Positions 26,661 through 36,108 of a stretch of 64,000 nt of DNA are shown piece by piece. Position 1 is the first letter of the stretch. The number at the start of each line of letters is the position of its first letter. The notes under the pieces were generated by a model. The model was not told the origin of the DNA. It was given only the letters and a program-made list of their open reading frames with translations, and did no database searches. Source of the stretch: Pseudomonas sp. M47T1 (GTDB taxonomy: Bacteria; Pseudomonadota; Gammaproteobacteria; Pseudomonadales; Pseudomonadaceae); the NCBI RefSeq assembly GCF_000263855.1, contig NZ_AJWX01000024.1, positions 1 to 64,000 on the forward strand. The letters are read 5' to 3'. A program made the position numbers and the translations under genes.

Positions 26661-27164
26661 CTATCTCAAAACGATCATCTCAGCCAAAGAGCGAGCAGCA
26701 AGGATTTCAATCCAATAGCCATCAGGATCTTTGATGAACGCTAATCCTTTCATTTTCCCTTCGTCAGGTCGTTTGACGAACTGGACGCCCAGTTTTTCAA
26801 AGCGCTCGCAGGCCTGGTGCACGTCTGGAACAGTGATTCCTATGTGTCCAAATCCACGGGGATCAGAGTTCCCGGTGTGGTATCCAGGAAAATCTTCCTC
26901 TGTCTCAGTCCCCCAGTTATGGGTCAGTTCGAGCGTGGCCTTCTGCTTGAAAACATACTGCGCTTTTTCGAGGGGGTCTGTAGGAATGGCGGCTGCATCA
27001 GAATCCTGATACGCAAGGAAATACAGAGAAAATTTCATATCGGGGAAATCAAACTTGTTCAGCAATGTCATCCCCAATACATCACAGTAAAAATTGATCG
27101 ACTTCTTAGGATCACGAATCCGAATCATGGTCTGGTTGAAAATAAAATCTTGGGTCTCGCTCAT
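26661..27164 (-). CDS. gloA: Lactoylglutathione lyase (glyoxalase I), long zinc-type
   Basis: This 167-residue VOC-fold enzyme carries the four metal ligands of glyoxalase I: Q11 (FNQTMIRI), E79 ([10 protein letters not shown]), H107 (FGHIGI) and E153 (WIEILA). The extra loop between residues 50 and 75 places it with the longer, zinc-dependent type found in eukaryotes and in one of the three Pseudomonas aeruginosa GloA proteins. It isomerises the methylglyoxal-glutathione hemithioacetal to S-lactoylglutathione. As the first gene of the minus-strand cluster, it should be made together with GloB and, through the AraC regulator, with the Dke1-like dioxygenase. Confidence 0.9.
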   Translation of the reverse strand: MSETQDFIFNQTMIRIRDPKKSINFYCDVLGMTLLNKFDFPDMKFSLYFLAYQDSDAAAIPTDPLEKAQYVFKQKATLELTHNWGTETEEDFPGYHTGNSDPRGFGHIGITVPDVHQACERFEKLGVQFVKRPDEGKMKGLAFIKDPDGYWIEILAARSLAEMIVLR

Positions 27165-27676
27165 TATATTGTCCTATGTCTTATTTGTTGTGTAACGCAT
27201 CATCGGTCATCGTCTACGAATACTTTGGGAACGACATGACTTTCAGCGCATGGCGAAATGACTCCGGGCGCACGCCTGACGACGTCGGCACTTCTTCTCG
27301 CAGCAAATAATCATGGAAGCAGAGCGCAAAAAAAGAGCACCCATGCTTTACGGCCGTGTCCGCACGCTCAGGCAAGCAGGTGTGCACGCTAAGTGGCACC
27401 CGCACATCTCTTTTCGTACATCATCACGCTGCCTATCGAGACCTCCGAAACGCTATTAATCAGGAATGGCACCCAGATAAATAAAGCGAATCACGACGTT
27501 GGTGGATGGGCGTAATCGCCTGGCGCAAGGGCTGTGTGTGAGGCATTCACGAGCATCATTCACCTTGGCAGCATAGTGCACATGTGAGATATCACGATGA
27601 GCGCTCTGTACCTCGCCTCGCATGAAAGCGGGTACCTCAGTCGGATCTCGTTGCAAATCAGCGCCTGCTGAGCGGC
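27165..27676. other. Intergenic region upstream of gloA
   Basis: No gene is recognised in about 510 bases. Two short minus-strand frames (27214-27405 and 27456-27656) lack ribosome sites and family likeness, although the first contains VRPESFRHALKVMSFP, which could be debris of a regulator. The promoter of the gloA-led cluster should lie just upstream of 27164. Confidence 0.4.
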
Positions 27677-28084
27677 TTAGGGGGTAGGCCCTACCTGATA
27701 TTGCTCATCTGTCACTTTTTCCAGCCATTCAACATTCTTACCGTCCAAGGCTTCTTGAACAGCAATGTGAGTCATTGATGTAGTCGCTGAAGCGCCATGC
27801 CAGTGCTTGTGGCCGGGAGGGCACCAGATTACATCGCCTGCCCGGATTTCCACGATTGGTTTCCCTTCACATTGCGTCCAGCCGCAGCCAGCCGTGACGA
27901 TCAGCGTCTGCCCCAAAGGATGGGTGTGCCAGGCGGTGCGGGCGCCGGGCTCGAACGTAACGCTTGCTACCGAAACCCTTGCCGGTTCCGGTGGAAAGTT
28001 GAGCGGATCAATCCGGACTGTGCCAGTGAACCACTCCACCGGCCCTTTGACGGATGGTTGAGAGCCTGCGCGCTTGAGTTCCAT
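27677..28084 (-). CDS. Cupin protein of the (R)-hydroxynitrile lyase-like type
   Basis: This 135-residue single-domain cupin closely resembles the Granulicella tundricola cupin hydroxynitrile lyase. The reported metal ligands H53, H55, Q59 and H94, and the active-site H106, are all at the same positions here ([23 protein letters not shown]). HNL activity in this family may be a side reaction; quercetinase-like or decarboxylase roles have been suggested for relatives. ATG 28084 has GAGGAA 6 bases upstream. It is the last gene after a PQQ dehydrogenase on the same strand (83-base gap). A secreted paralogue is at 33501-33992. Confidence 0.8.
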   Translation of the reverse strand: MELKRAGSQPSVKGPVEWFTGTVRIDPLNFPPEPARVSVASVTFEPGARTAWHTHPLGQTLIVTAGCGWTQCEGKPIVEIRAGDVIWCPPGHKHWHGASATTSMTHIAVQEALDGKNVEWLEKVTDEQYQVGPTP

Positions 28085-28167
28085 ATACGTTTCCTCGATC
28101 AAGATCAACAAATTAGAGCCTGGCTGCGCCTCACCGACGGAGCCAGGGATGCTTCTAGGCTGCGCAC

Positions 28168-30549
28168 TTACTGAGGCAGCGCGTAAGCCACCACGTAGTC
28201 GCCCTTTTGTGTAGTAGCCGAGTTACCACCTGCACTAATGACCAGAAACTGTCTGCCCGTTTTGGGCGACACATAAGTCATGGGCGTTGCTTCGGCACCC
28301 ACAGGCAGGCGTCCTTTCCACAGTTCTTTGCCGGTTCGTACATCAAAGGCGCGGATATAGAAGTCCTGCGAGGCCGCGATGAACACCAGACCGCTGGAGG
28401 TCGTTACAGGGCCCCCACGAGTCGGCATGCCGATGGGCATGGGCAAGTGTGTGGCGATGCCCAGCGGGCCGGTTTGTTCGGTAGTGCCGAGTGGCATCGA
28501 CCAGACGACTTTTTGGGTTGCTAGGTCGATGGCGCTGATAGTCCCGTACGGCGGCTGCTGGCAAGGGATACCTAACGGCGACTGGAAACGCCCCTGTTCG
28601 ATCCCCCATGGGGTTCCCTCTTGAGGAGCATTGCCCTCGTGGCCACCACCGGCGAGAGTTTTTTCGTCATATGCAACACGCGGAATCATGCGGTTCCAGA
28701 TCGCAACGCGGGTATCGTTGACGATCATATAGCCAAGGTTTTCCGCAATAGATACCGACCCCCAGTTCATGCCACCGAGCCAGCTGGGATACTGGATCGT
28801 CAGGCGCTCACTGGGCGGCGTGAATTCACCCTCGTAGCGCGCCTTGCGGAACTCGATTCGGCAAACCAGCTGGTCGAGCGGCGTAAGTCCCCACATACGA
28901 CTTTCGCTCAACGGTTCAGTCCCGATGGCAGGCATGCCAACGGAATAAGGCTGGGTGGGCGAGCTGCGATCATCTGCAACCCCGCCCTGTGGAACCGAAT
29001 GCTCTTCGACGTTGGCAATCGGCGTTCCGGTGCGGCGATCCAGCATAAAGATCTGGCCCCGCTTGGTCGTCTGAATCAGCGCAGGCAAGGTTCCGCCGTG
29101 ACCATCCGGTACGTCATAAAGAGCCGGCTGCGAGGGTACGTCGTAATCCCAGCGGTCATGATGCACGGTCTGGAAATGCCAGCGCTCGCGCCCAGTAGCG
29201 ATGTCCAGCGCGACGACGGAAGATGAGTAGCGATCATCGGCTTCCGATCTGTGGCCACCCCAGAAATCAGGTGTCGCATTCCCGGTCGGCAGATAGATAA
29301 GACCCAAGGCGTCATCAAACGCGGGGGTAGACCAGACGTTGGGCGTTCCGGCCGTGTAGCTCTGACCTTCAGGCGGTTCGCGGGTGATGGCCGGGTTACC
29401 CAGATCCCAGGCCCAGACCAAGGCTCCGGTACGCACATCGAAAGCGCGAACCACACCCGAGGGCTCGCCGGTTTTCTGGTTGTCCCACACCAGCCCGCCC
29501 ACGACCACCAGATTTCGCACCACAGTGGGCGCCGCCGTAGGGAAGTAGAGATCCTGGTTGGCGTTGCCCATGCCCACGCGCAGACTCACGCTGCCGTGGT
29601 CACCAAAGTCCTCGCAGGACTCGCCTGTCTGCGCATCCACTGCGACGAGACGAGCATCCACGGTCGTGGCGATGATCCGCCGGCTGCACGACGCCACGGG
29701 CGCTTGAGTGCCAGCAACTGAAACCTCTGGAATCCCATCGTGATACCCCACACCCCGGCACCGCGGATACACGTTGTTCGCCTGCACCTTTGGATTGTAA
29801 TGCCAGATTTCTTTGCCGGTGTCGGCGTCCAGAGCGAACAATTGGCTCGACTGCGTGCAGCCGTAAAGTACACCGTTCACATGCAGCGGTGTCACCACAT
29901 GACCTTCCTTGCTGGCCTTGGGAATTTCACCTGTTCGATAAGTCCACGCGACTTTTAGATCGGCCACGTTCTGCGGGTTGATTTTGTCCACTTCAACGTG
30001 ACGAGTACCGGACGGGGTATGGCCAAAATAACGCCAGTCTGTAGCCGGCTTTACAGTACCCACTGCCTTGCCGGGTAGCGGATCTGACGCACCATCGGCA
30101 GTCTGAATCGGTTGCGGCTGAAGAGCCGTGTAGAACGTCGCCGCCAGCCCTACTGCCACTACCAAAGCCCCGACATAAGCGGCCTTGCCCACCGACGGGC
30201 TTTGGCCACTGCGCATTGTGGGGATCGCCAGGAGTACCAGAAACGCCAGTGCGGCGAAGGCGAACAAACGTGAAAACAGTGGCCAGAAGGCCAAGCCGAC
30301 ATCCCACATTGACCAGACAACCGACACCGCGAATACCGCTAGATAGAGCACGGCCCCAGACAGGCGACGACGTGCCAGCAACACTCCGGCGAGGGTCATG
30401 CCAAGACCGGCCAGCGCGAAGTACCAGGAACCACTTAACGCGATGAGATAGGCGCCGCCCGCGAGCATGAAGAGCCCGGCCAACAGGGTGATTAAGCCCA
30501 GCGCAATCAGCAATACAGTGCCTGTTCTGGACGGATTTGATTCCGACAT
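28168..30549 (-). CDS. Membrane-bound PQQ-dependent dehydrogenase, second copy
   Basis: This 793-residue protein has five hydrophobic segments in the first 150 residues and a PQQ beta-propeller domain: [56 protein letters not shown] and [13 protein letters not shown], ending [18 protein letters not shown]. It is related to, but clearly distinct from, the copy at 14223-16619. The family oxidises sugars or cyclic alcohols at the periplasmic face and reduces ubiquinone. ATG 30549 has AAGGA upstream. It follows an SDR (122-base gap) and precedes the HNL-like cupin. Confidence 0.9.
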   Translation of the reverse strand: MSESNPSRTGTVLLIALGLITLLAGLFMLAGGAYLIALSGSWYFALAGLGMTLAGVLLARRRLSGAVLYLAVFAVSVVWSMWDVGLAFWPLFSRLFAFAALAFLVLLAIPTMRSGQSPSVGKAAYVGALVVAVGLAATFYTALQPQPIQTADGASDPLPGKAVGTVKPATDWRYFGHTPSGTRHVEVDKINPQNVADLKVAWTYRTGEIPKASKEGHVVTPLHVNGVLYGCTQSSQLFALDADTGKEIWHYNPKVQANNVYPRCRGVGYHDGIPEVSVAGTQAPVASCSRRIIATTVDARLVAVDAQTGESCEDFGDHGSVSLRVGMGNANQDLYFPTAAPTVVRNLVVVGGLVWDNQKTGEPSGVVRAFDVRTGALVWAWDLGNPAITREPPEGQSYTAGTPNVWSTPAFDDALGLIYLPTGNATPDFWGGHRSEADDRYSSSVVALDIATGRERWHFQTVHHDRWDYDVPSQPALYDVPDGHGGTLPALIQTTKRGQIFMLDRRTGTPIANVEEHSVPQGGVADDRSSPTQPYSVGMPAIGTEPLSESRMWGLTPLDQLVCRIEFRKARYEGEFTPPSERLTIQYPSWLGGMNWGSVSIAENLGYMIVNDTRVAIWNRMIPRVAYDEKTLAGGGHEGNAPQEGTPWGIEQGRFQSPLGIPCQQPPYGTISAIDLATQKVVWSMPLGTTEQTGPLGIATHLPMPIGMPTRGGPVTTSSGLVFIAASQDFYIRAFDVRTGKELWKGRLPVGAEATPMTYVSPKTGRQFLVISAGGNSATTQKGDYVVAYALPQ

Positions 30550-30671
30550 GAGTCTCTATTCCTTTTGATGCTCGACCTAATGGTCAAAGCGCAGCCCGTC
30601 TTAGCCGCTAACGCGAGGCGTTGCTCAGTCTGGTAAACGAATGCTTTTTCACACCCACACAGGCAACTGGA

Positions 30672-31436
30672 TCAACGCATTACGAAACCACCATCCACCG
30701 AGATGGATTGCCCAGTCACGTAGCTGGAGGAGGTGCTGCTCAGCCAGAGGACAGCGTCAGCGATTTCTTCAGGCTGTCCATGGCGGCCCATTGGTACTGC
30801 CTTAGTCATGCCTTCGAGTGCCTCGCCCTGCCCCGACGCGACCATCTGATCTGCCATTGGTGTCCATATCAGACCCGGGCATACCGCGTTGACGCGGATA
30901 TTCCGAGCGGCATATTCAAGCGCGGCGCTTTTGGTAAGGCCGATAACGCCGTGCTTGGCAGCGTGATAGTTGGCGCGTTCTGCACCGCCCACTAGGCCAC
31001 CCAGGGAGGAGCAGTTCACAATAGTGCCGCTACCCTGGCGACGCATGTGTTCCAGCTCGAACTTCATACACGCCCAGACACCACGCAGGTTGACGGACAT
31101 CACGCGGTCGTAATCCTCGACGGTGGCATCGGCGATTTCTGCCAAGATGTTTTGGATACCTGCGTTGTTGAAAGCAGCGTCCAATCGCCCAAACGCTGCA
31201 ACGGTATCGTTGATCATTGCCTCCACCTGATCGATGTTGGAAACATCACAGCGAAGGCCGATTGCCTTATGACCGGCAGCGACCAAGGTTTCGGCCTGGG
31301 CCTGAGCTGCCTCACCGTTTACATCCGCCAAGGCAACAGCTGCTCCAGCTTGGGCGAATGCCTTGGCAGTGGCCAAACCAATGCCGGAGGCCGCGCCGGT
31401 TACCAAAGCAACTTTGTTCTCAAACGAAAAACTCAT
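30672..31436 (-). CDS. Short-chain dehydrogenase/reductase
   Basis: An intact classical SDR of 254 residues with TGAASGIGLATA, NNAG, the Ser in NCSSLGG and YHAAK as active-site Tyr/Lys, ending SVDGGFVMR. ADVNGE after strand 2 indicates NAD(H). It starts 16 bases after the stop of an MFS pump gene, so the two are co-transcribed. Its last third is nearly identical to the SDR fragment at 20093-20407, showing a past duplication in this region. Substrate unknown. Confidence 0.9.
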   Translation of the reverse strand: MSFSFENKVALVTGAASGIGLATAKAFAQAGAAVALADVNGEAAQAQAETLVAAGHKAIGLRCDVSNIDQVEAMINDTVAAFGRLDAAFNNAGIQNILAEIADATVEDYDRVMSVNLRGVWACMKFELEHMRRQGSGTIVNCSSLGGLVGGAERANYHAAKHGVIGLTKSAALEYAARNIRVNAVCPGLIWTPMADQMVASGQGEALEGMTKAVPMGRHGQPEEIADAVLWLSSTSSSYVTGQSISVDGGFVMR

Positions 31437-31452
31437 CGAAAAATCCTCAAAG

Positions 31453-32709
31453 TTAAAGGTGATCAGTTTTGTGTGTTGTCCGCAGCACGGACGCTGCGCT
31501 GAGCAGGCAGCCGAGACCGCAAATCCCTACGGAGAGGCCCATGGGCCACGGAGTACCATCTGCAAATTTGGCGACCAGCGCTGCTCCCAGCATGCCCGCG
31601 CCGTACTGCAGCGCACCGGCAAGCGCCGATGCAGTACCGGAATACTCGGGGAGGCAGTTCAATGCCCCGGTGAGGGCATTTGCCAGAACAAAGCCCGTAG
31701 CAGTGACGAAGACGAAGCATCCGGCGATAAGGAGCGGCAACCCGCCCCAATCCTTCCAAGTCGAGATCGCAATAACGCTCCCAGCGATAGCTGAAATGCC
31801 CCCACCGACTAGTAACAGATCGTCAATGTCGTACCGGTTGAGCAAACGAGCGTTGAGCTGGTTCGTCACCATGAGGCCAACAATCCCAGCGCCAAACAGC
31901 GCGCCATACCACTGCGGATCAACATGGTGATAAGCGATATAGGCGAAGGGTGAACCCGCTATGTAGGCGAACGTGCCTGCGTAAAAGAATCCGCCTGTGG
32001 CGATGTAGGCCAAGAATTTTGGCGTACGCAAGAGCAGGCCGTAGCGCTGAGCGATCGCGCTCACTGAGGTTGGGCTGCGACGCTTTGAAGGCAACGTTTC
32101 AGGTAGAAGGATCAAGCTGGCAAGCGTACCTGAGCCAAAAATTACCAAAGTCCAAAAGATCGCCTGCCACGAGAACAGATGTAGGATTTGGCCGCCTAGA
32201 GTAGGGCCCGCCAGTGGCGCCACCGCCATGATTGTCATCAACGTCGACATCTTTTGCGCGGCATGGCGACCTTGATAAAGGTCTCGCACGATTGCCCGGG
32301 CGAGAACCACGTTAGCGCATGCCCCCAGCGCCTGAACGACACGCCAGCAGATCATCGCCGTACCAGTGGTTGCCAGGGCGCAACCGGCTGCGCCAGCAAT
32401 AAACAACAGGCAGCCAAGCGCGATGGGCAGTCGCCGACCGAATCGATCACTGAACGGCCCCCAGAACAATTGCCCCCCACTGAAGCCTGCCAAGTAACCG
32501 CTCACGGTCAACGCCATTGTTCCAGCGTCGGCGTGCAGAAAGGTGGCCATGATGGGCATGGCGGGCAGATACAAGTCGGTGGAGACTGATGCGAATGCTA
32601 AGAGGGCACTAAGGATCAGAAGGGTGCGAATGCCATGCTGTGGCTCATGCTCCATCCCTAACGCTTCTTGAGTCCGGCCTTCAGCTGAGGCCACTCCGAT
32701 CTGACTCAC
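31453..32709 (-). CDS. Bcr/CflA-family multidrug MFS transporter
   Basis: This 418-residue twelve-helix transporter has the Bcr/CflA hallmarks: FASVSTDLYLPAMP in helix 1, GQLFWGPFSDRFGRR in the loop 2-3 region (motif A), and RAIVRDLYQG before MAVAPLAGPTLGG. It probably exports a hydrophobic drug or metabolite. The start is a GTG at 32709 that shares four bases (GTGA) with the stop of the DUF2255 gene, so translation is coupled. Confidence 0.88.
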   Translation of the reverse strand: MSQIGVASAEGRTQEALGMEHEPQHGIRTLLILSALLAFASVSTDLYLPAMPIMATFLHADAGTMALTVSGYLAGFSGGQLFWGPFSDRFGRRLPIALGCLLFIAGAAGCALATTGTAMICWRVVQALGACANVVLARAIVRDLYQGRHAAQKMSTLMTIMAVAPLAGPTLGGQILHLFSWQAIFWTLVIFGSGTLASLILLPETLPSKRRSPTSVSAIAQRYGLLLRTPKFLAYIATGGFFYAGTFAYIAGSPFAYIAYHHVDPQWYGALFGAGIVGLMVTNQLNARLLNRYDIDDLLLVGGGISAIAGSVIAISTWKDWGGLPLLIAGCFVFVTATGFVLANALTGALNCLPEYSGTASALAGALQYGAGMLGAALVAKFADGTPWPMGLSVGICGLGCLLSAASVLRTTHKTDHL

Positions 32710-33203
32710 TGCGTACTGCCCTTGGGCAATATGCGAACAGTCGCTGCTCGGGATCGCTCACTGATCATCGGTGCCAGGTAACTGCTGGTGCTGTATTTGG
32801 CTCGGTAGGCATCGTCGATCTGATCGTTGACTCCACCGCTCACTGGCTCAAAGCTGACGTCAAAGGTTTTGCCAGCGGCAATAATTCGTCCTGCCTTTTG
32901 TTTAAGTGCAGCCTGGTACCAACGAGAGTTAACGCCGTTGTACGCGCGTACGTACAGGTCACCACCTACCTGCACGCACCAGATAAAGGTCGGAGTACCG
33001 TAGTTCACCATGTCTTCGCGAAAAACAGAGATGTGCAAGTCGTCGGCTTTGACGATGGCACCAAGCTGAGCCTGCTCCCACTTCATATTTACCCCCTTCT
33101 GCTCGTGCCCACTTGTAGTTTCAGCGGACGTCGCATAAGTGCTCATACCACCGCAAATGACGAAAGCGGCGAGCGCCGCGCCCGATAGGAATCGCGCATT
33201 CAT
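32706..33203 (-). CDS. Exported DUF2255-family protein
   Basis: The mature part matches DUF2255: WEQAQLGAIVKADDLHISVFRED, TFIWCVQVGGDLYVRAYNG, WYQAAL, AGGTF-like GKTFDVSFEPV and DDAYRAKYSTSSYL. The function of this family is unknown; it is usually cytosolic, but here residues 1-28 (MNARFLSGAALAAFVICGG...) form a Sec signal. ATG 33203 has GGAGGG 8 bases upstream; a TTG at 33209 is less likely. It is divergent from an exported cupin gene and heads the operon with the Bcr/CflA pump and an SDR. Confidence 0.8.
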   Translation of the reverse strand: MNARFLSGAALAAFVICGGMSTYATSAETTSGHEQKGVNMKWEQAQLGAIVKADDLHISVFREDMVNYGTPTFIWCVQVGGDLYVRAYNGVNSRWYQAALKQKAGRIIAAGKTFDVSFEPVSGGVNDQIDDAYRAKYSTSSYLAPMISERSRAATVRILPKGSTQ

Positions 33204-33500
33204 ATTCAAATCCCTCCCTGCATGAACGTCAGTGATCGCTGAATACGTAGGAATGTTTAAGTCCGACCAAGCTAATCAACCTGATAGGCGCTGAATACCC
33301 GGCTAATGCTGGATGTTCTGCTGAGTGGCACTCATCAATTGTTGAAGCTACCGAGATACAGGGCCCGAGCCCGAAGCTGAGAATTCAGAGAAGGATTGAT
33401 GAGGTGTGCTCATCGGATCATGTGGAATTTGGCTGGTAGTACCGGGAAATTTTCTCATTTAGGGTGATGGATCAACCGCCCCCTTAGCAGGAGCTTGCCA
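33204..33500. promoter_or_regulatory. Divergent promoter region between exported-enzyme operons
   Basis: The 297-base gap separates two divergent operons, DUF2255-MFS-SDR on the minus strand and cupin-CMD-ADH on the plus strand. Both sets of promoters must lie here. No operator was recognised with confidence, and no regulator gene is adjacent. Confidence 0.5.
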
Positions 33501-33992
33501 ATGAGAGCACTCATCAAAACTTCTTCGCTGGCCGCCATGTTGTGTACGGCCATGTCCGCGCATAGTGCAGATATCCCGAAAGACCAGACCATGGCTATCA
33601 GTCGAAATGGTGAACAAGCTTCGATCATGGGTGCCCCTGCCAACTTTGTTGGGAACGCCCGGATTGACCCGCTGTTCGCTGCGCGCGCGCCATCGACGGT
33701 TTCCGCTGGCGCTGTCACTTTCCAGCCAGGCGCCCGGTCGGCTTGGCACACTCATCCGAAAGGCCAGACCTTAATCGTTACTGCGGGTACCGGTTGGGTG
33801 CAGCAGGTGGGCGGCGAGAAAATCCTCATCAAGCCAGGAGACCTTATTTGGACGCCGCCGGGGGTAAAGCATTGGCATGGCGCTACAGCCACCACCGGCA
33901 TGACTCACATCGCAATACAGGAAGCTGTGGATGGCAAAAACGTCGAGTGGATGGAGCCTGTCAGTGACGCGCAATACGAGGCGTCTCGATGA
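33501..33992 (+). CDS. Periplasmic cupin, secreted paralogue of the HNL-like cupin
   Basis: The protein has a Sec signal ([23 protein letters not shown], cut before DIPKD) and a cupin domain with the same ligand pattern as the cytosolic copy at 27677-28084: [16 protein letters not shown] and MTHIAIQEA. It ends [18 protein letters not shown] 33501 has AGGAG 7-8 bases upstream; a TTG at 33495 is unlikely. The stop overlaps the next gene by four bases (ATGA). A secreted cupin of this type would need a metal loaded in the periplasm. Function is not known beyond the family resemblance to hydroxynitrile lyase. Confidence 0.8.
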   Translation: MRALIKTSSLAAMLCTAMSAHSADIPKDQTMAISRNGEQASIMGAPANFVGNARIDPLFAARAPSTVSAGAVTFQPGARSAWHTHPKGQTLIVTAGTGWVQQVGGEKILIKPGDLIWTPPGVKHWHGATATTGMTHIAIQEAVDGKNVEWMEPVSDAQYEASR

Positions 33993-34777
33993 GCCTCGCG
34001 AAGGCGGGTGTCGCCTGCTTAACCATCCTGCTGGCGGCCTGCTCAACGAATGCCCAAGTGTCTGCTCCCCATTCTCCACCAGTACCGACTCTAGACGACA
34101 TGCGCACAGTGTCTCCAGCGTTGGCTCACAATACTGAGACCACTCTCCTAGGAGAGGTGTGGAAACGACCTGGCTTGACACCACGTGATCGCAGCCTCGT
34201 CACGCTGGCAGTCCTGATATCCAAACAGCAAACAGTTGAACTCGCGTACCACCTGAATTTGGCGCTGGATAACGGCGTCAAGCCTTCGGAGATTTCCGAA
34301 GCCATTAATCACCTCGCGTTCTACACCGGATGGGGCAATGCGACCGCAACCATCCTGATCACCAAGGATGTATTTGAGAAGCGCGATATCAAACAGGATC
34401 AATTGCCCCCTGTCTCACCTCCTCTGCTTCCTATCGACCAAGCATCCGAGAACGTTCGCACGGCCTACGTAGACAAGAACGTCGGCCCCGTATCGCCGGG
34501 ACTTGTTCACTACACAAGCGCTTCACTGTTCCATGATTTGTGGCTACGGCCAGACCTAGCGCCTCGTGATCGAAGCATGATCACTGTCAGTGCGCTGATC
34601 GCTACTGGACAGGTCGCGCAGCTCAAGGCGCATCTCACTCGCGCCATGGATAACGGACTGACTCAAGCCCAAGCCTCAGAGATGTTAACCCAGCTGGCGT
34701 TTTATACCGGCTGGCCGAATGTTTTTACCGCTGTGCCGGTATTCAACGAAGTATTCACCAGCCGATTGAAATCCTGA
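33989..34777 (+). CDS. Lipoprotein with two carboxymuconolactone decarboxylase-like domains
   Basis: The N-terminus [18 protein letters not shown] contains a lipobox (LLAAC), so this 262-residue protein is probably a membrane-anchored lipoprotein. Two tandem CMD domains follow: one near residues 65-115 (RDRSLVTLAVLI, EISEAINHLAFYTGW) and one near 185-240 (RDRSMITVSALIA, QASEMLTQLAFYTGWPN). The CxxC of AhpD-type members is absent. Such proteins include lactone decarboxylases and are usually cytosolic. It overlaps the cupin gene by four bases and is followed 13 bases later by a Tat-exported alcohol dehydrogenase. Confidence 0.8.
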   Translation: MSLAKAGVACLTILLAACSTNAQVSAPHSPPVPTLDDMRTVSPALAHNTETTLLGEVWKRPGLTPRDRSLVTLAVLISKQQTVELAYHLNLALDNGVKPSEISEAINHLAFYTGWGNATATILITKDVFEKRDIKQDQLPPVSPPLLPIDQASENVRTAYVDKNVGPVSPGLVHYTSASLFHDLWLRPDLAPRDRSMITVSALIATGQVAQLKAHLTRAMDNGLTQAQASEMLTQLAFYTGWPNVFTAVPVFNEVFTSRLKS

Positions 34778-34790
34778 GGAAAACGCAAGG

Positions 34791-36002
34791 ATGAGTGATG
34801 ACAGCAAAATTAACGTCGAACCTGTAACGATGGGCCGACGCAAGATCATATTGGCTGGCGCCAGCCTCGCAGCTGTCCCTTTGCTCGGCAGCGTGGGCAC
34901 CGCAGCAGCGGCAACGACGGCATCGGCTGAAGCTGCACCTCTCAAAGGCCCATTTACAGTACGTGCCTACGCCACCAAAGGAGCCAAGTCGGGCTTCGCG
35001 CCCATGCAGATTCAACGCAGAGCTGTAGGGCCTAAGGACATCCTGATCGACATCGAATACGCGGGCATCTGCCATTCGGACATTCACACTGCGCGCAGTG
35101 AATGGTCTGAAACCCCCTACCCTTGTGTACCTGGGCATGAAATCGCTGGAAAGGTCGCGGCGATTGGTAGCCAGGTCACCAAATTCAAAGTAGGCGATTA
35201 CGCTGGCGTCGGGTGCATGGTCGACTCTTGTGGCGAATGCGAGAACTGCCTCGCCGATCGCGAACAGAATTGCCTCAAAGGCACGACGTTCACTTATGCC
35301 TCCCCAGACAAAGTAATGGGCGGGATGACTTATGGTGGATATTCAGAACGTATTGTTGTGAAGGAACACTTCGCCATTCGAATGCCGGCAGGCGCCAACC
35401 TCGCCGCCATGACTCCGCTGCTGTGCGCAGGGGTCACGACCTTTTCGCCAATGCAGCATTGGCAGCTTAAGCCGGGCCAACGAGTAGGGGTTGTTGGCAT
35501 GGGCGGCTTGGGGCACGTGGCAGTGAAGCTTGGCGTGGCTCGGCGCGCGGAAGTTACGGTCTTCACGACGACGCCCGGCAAGATCGAAGACGCCAAGCGG
35601 TTGGGCGCACATGAAGCTGTGCTGTGGAGCGACAAAGCCGCTTTTGCACGCCTGGCGAACCACTTCGATCTGATCATTTCGACGGTGCCCGAATCCTACC
35701 CAATGCAGCAGTTCGTCGACCTGCTGAAGCTTGATGCAACCTTCGTCAACGTGGGGGCACTTGGAAAACTCGAAGGCCTCGACGGCATGCTCATGGCATT
35801 TGGGCGCAAATCTTTCGCAGGCTCTTTGATCGGTGGTATTGCTGAAACTCAGGAAGTCATCGACTACTGTGCCGCCCGCAATATCACTGCTGATATCGAG
35901 ATGATCAAGCCTGAGCAAATCGACAAAGCTTATGAGCGAGTCATTGGTAAGGACGTGCGGTACCGCTTCGTGATCGATTTCGCCTCTGCCCGGAAAGCGT
36001 AA
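34791..36002 (+). CDS. Tat-exported zinc-dependent alcohol dehydrogenase (YahK/CAD-like)
   Basis: This 403-residue MDR-family enzyme has the catalytic-zinc ligands in AGICHSDIH and PGHEIAG, four structural-zinc cysteines in CMVDSCGECENCLADREQNC, and the nucleotide-binding GMGGLGHVAVK. It is closest to the cinnamyl-alcohol/aldehyde reductase branch (YahK). Ahead of it, residues 14-42 read MGRRKIILAGASLAAV...GTAAAA, a twin-arginine signal, fitting export in folded form with cofactor. Exported NADP-type dehydrogenases are unusual. It is the third gene of the plus-strand exported-enzyme operon. Confidence 0.85.
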   Translation: MSDDSKINVEPVTMGRRKIILAGASLAAVPLLGSVGTAAAATTASAEAAPLKGPFTVRAYATKGAKSGFAPMQIQRRAVGPKDILIDIEYAGICHSDIHTARSEWSETPYPCVPGHEIAGKVAAIGSQVTKFKVGDYAGVGCMVDSCGECENCLADREQNCLKGTTFTYASPDKVMGGMTYGGYSERIVVKEHFAIRMPAGANLAAMTPLLCAGVTTFSPMQHWQLKPGQRVGVVGMGGLGHVAVKLGVARRAEVTVFTTTPGKIEDAKRLGAHEAVLWSDKAAFARLANHFDLIISTVPESYPMQQFVDLLKLDATFVNVGALGKLEGLDGMLMAFGRKSFAGSLIGGIAETQEVIDYCAARNITADIEMIKPEQIDKAYERVIGKDVRYRFVIDFASARKA

Positions 36003-36052
36003 TCGCTATTGTCTTCCGTCGAGGCTTAATGCGGCCAACTGTCGACGCACTG

Positions 36053-36090
36053 GCCACTGCACCCATCACCAAGTTGATGAGTGCAGTGGC
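36053..36090. terminator. Bidirectional hairpin terminator between convergent genes
   Basis: A 10-bp perfect outer stem (GCCACTGCAC with GTGCAGTGGC) encloses a second 5-bp stem (CATCA/TGATG) and a six-base loop. It lies between the ADH stop (36002) and the end of the convergent aldo-keto reductase (36109). There is no strong T tract on either side, so termination efficiency is uncertain. Confidence 0.55.
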
Positions 36091-36108
36091 GAATCCAAGC
36101 GCTCCTTG

